Assembly: GCA_030630905.1 (NCBI GenBank)
Contig: DAOVMB010000223.1
Location: 1 to 5,237 of the forward strand
DNA: 5,237 nucleotides
Origin: Sedimentisphaerales bacterium
Lineage (GTDB): Bacteria; Planctomycetota; Phycisphaerae; Sedimentisphaerales; Anaerobacaceae
Reading direction: 5' to 3'
Made by a program: the position numbers and the translations under genes. Position 1 is the first letter of the stretch; every line of letters starts with the position of its first letter. The notes under the pieces were generated by a model that saw nothing but the letters and a program-made list of their open reading frames with translations, ran no database searches and was not told the origin of the DNA. Positions 4,716 through 5,237 of the stretch are shown here, piece by piece.

Positions 4716-5237
4716 TCACTGCACAATCAAATACTGCGGAACGCCAGCCTGGACGCTGATCGTTATACCATCGGCCAACTGCTGTGCCGTATAGGATTTC
4801 CTCGTATTGGACGTCAGGTCATGGACCATGTAGCGTTTATTCTGCTTGACGGTGAACCACTCGGGGAACTGGTTGATACGCGGCCAATCAAGCGGCATAT
4901 TCATAACCGTCTGGTGTCGCGGTGTATCGAACAGCAGCTTTCCCTGCCATCTTCTGTCGGCGCTTATGCTTATTTTAAGAATGTCACCTTCCTGAAATGC
5001 TCCAAAAACCACATCATCCCGCCAGTGCCGGATGGTCAGGCCCCTTGTCTTCCAGAGGCAGTACATGATTGTGGTGCGAGCAAAGTTTCCGTCGCCGTGC
5101 CATCCTTCGATGATTCCGTTGGGCTGTTGCATGTCCCACATCACCTTGATTTCGCTGTCTATCCACTTCGCAGCAGAATCATCCGGCTCACGATTGTACA
5201 GGTTGATCGCGCCTTCTATTGAATCGGCGTAACCATC
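4716..5237 (-). CDS. C-terminal part of a probable carbohydrate-active (toroid-fold) protein
   Basis: The reading frame is open from the right edge to a TGA at 4718-4716, giving 173 residues of a longer protein; the GTG and ATG codons at 5144 and 5141 are internal, because coding-like sequence continues upstream of them. The first part, about 1-67, looks like the end of a helical alpha/alpha-barrel, with AINLYNREP at 10-18 and the Gly/His-rich IIEGWHGDGNFARTTIMYCLWKT at 42-64. The rest is strand-rich, with short repeated hydrophobic patterns (ILKISISAD, GKLLFD) and a WPRINQFPEWFTV segment, typical of a C-terminal beta-sandwich. I recall similar tails on uncharacterised glycan-processing proteins of planctomycetes, but cannot name the family or reaction. 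Within the visible tail no catalytic residue can be assigned. It ends 106 bases before the terminase gene on the same strand. Confidence 0.7.
   Translation of the reverse strand, partial: DGYADSIEGAINLYNREPDDSAAKWIDSEIKVMWDMQQPNGIIEGWHGDGNFARTTIMYCLWKTRGLTIRHWRDDVVFGAFQEGDILKISISADRRWQGKLLFDTPRHQTVMNMPLDWPRINQFPEWFTVKQNKRYMVHDLTSNTRKSYTAQQLADGITISVQAGVPQYLIVQ

Overview
The window reads as a chromosomal segment of a bacterium of moderate GC content, most plausibly a planctomycete (Phycisphaerae or Sedimentisphaerales type) or another PVC or candidate-phylum environmental bacterium. This is inferred from the style of the right-hand partial protein, from the Cys-rich terminase variant, and from two degenerate intergenic repeats of a kind I recall from many environmental genomes. 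No sequence here proves the phylum. All recognisable protein genes lie on the minus strand, so the layout below runs from high to low coordinates, the direction of transcription.

Right edge (5237-4716): the C-terminal 173 codons of a larger protein, probably a carbohydrate-active alpha/alpha-toroid type enzyme with a C-terminal beta-sandwich. A 106-base gap (4715-4610) follows, holding remnants of two dispersed repeats. Next is a complete phage-type terminase large subunit (4609-3119) with ATPase and nuclease motifs intact. No portal, capsid or small terminase gene lies beside it, so it is an orphan.

The centre (3060-1404) is an AT-rich two-gene operon with its own promoter, a likely operator and strong ribosome binding sites. 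The first gene encodes an XRE-type DNA-binding domain fused to an ImmA/IrrE zinc metallopeptidase (HELFH). The second overlaps it by 29 bases and encodes a 172-residue PIN-like nuclease. This looks like a toxin-antitoxin or defence module in which a repressor-protease controls a downstream PIN ribonuclease. It is the strongest candidate for a poorly described system here.

The left part has a 580-base gap (1403-824) without a protein gene. It contains a plus-strand promoter-like sequence feeding directly into a large hairpin (1055-1135) with a pyrimidine-rich loop. The central arm of this hairpin can also pair with a second copy of its left arm downstream, giving two mutually exclusive stems. 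This is a candidate small RNA or RNA switch. The left edge (823-1) is a cysteine synthase gene (cysK type) cut by the window end and missing about 30-40 C-terminal residues.

The two flanking genes look like ordinary chromosomal metabolism, while the orphan terminase and the AT-rich XRE-peptidase/PIN pair look acquired. The window is best read as a small accessory island, perhaps a prophage remnant carrying a toxin-antitoxin or defence cassette, between housekeeping genes.
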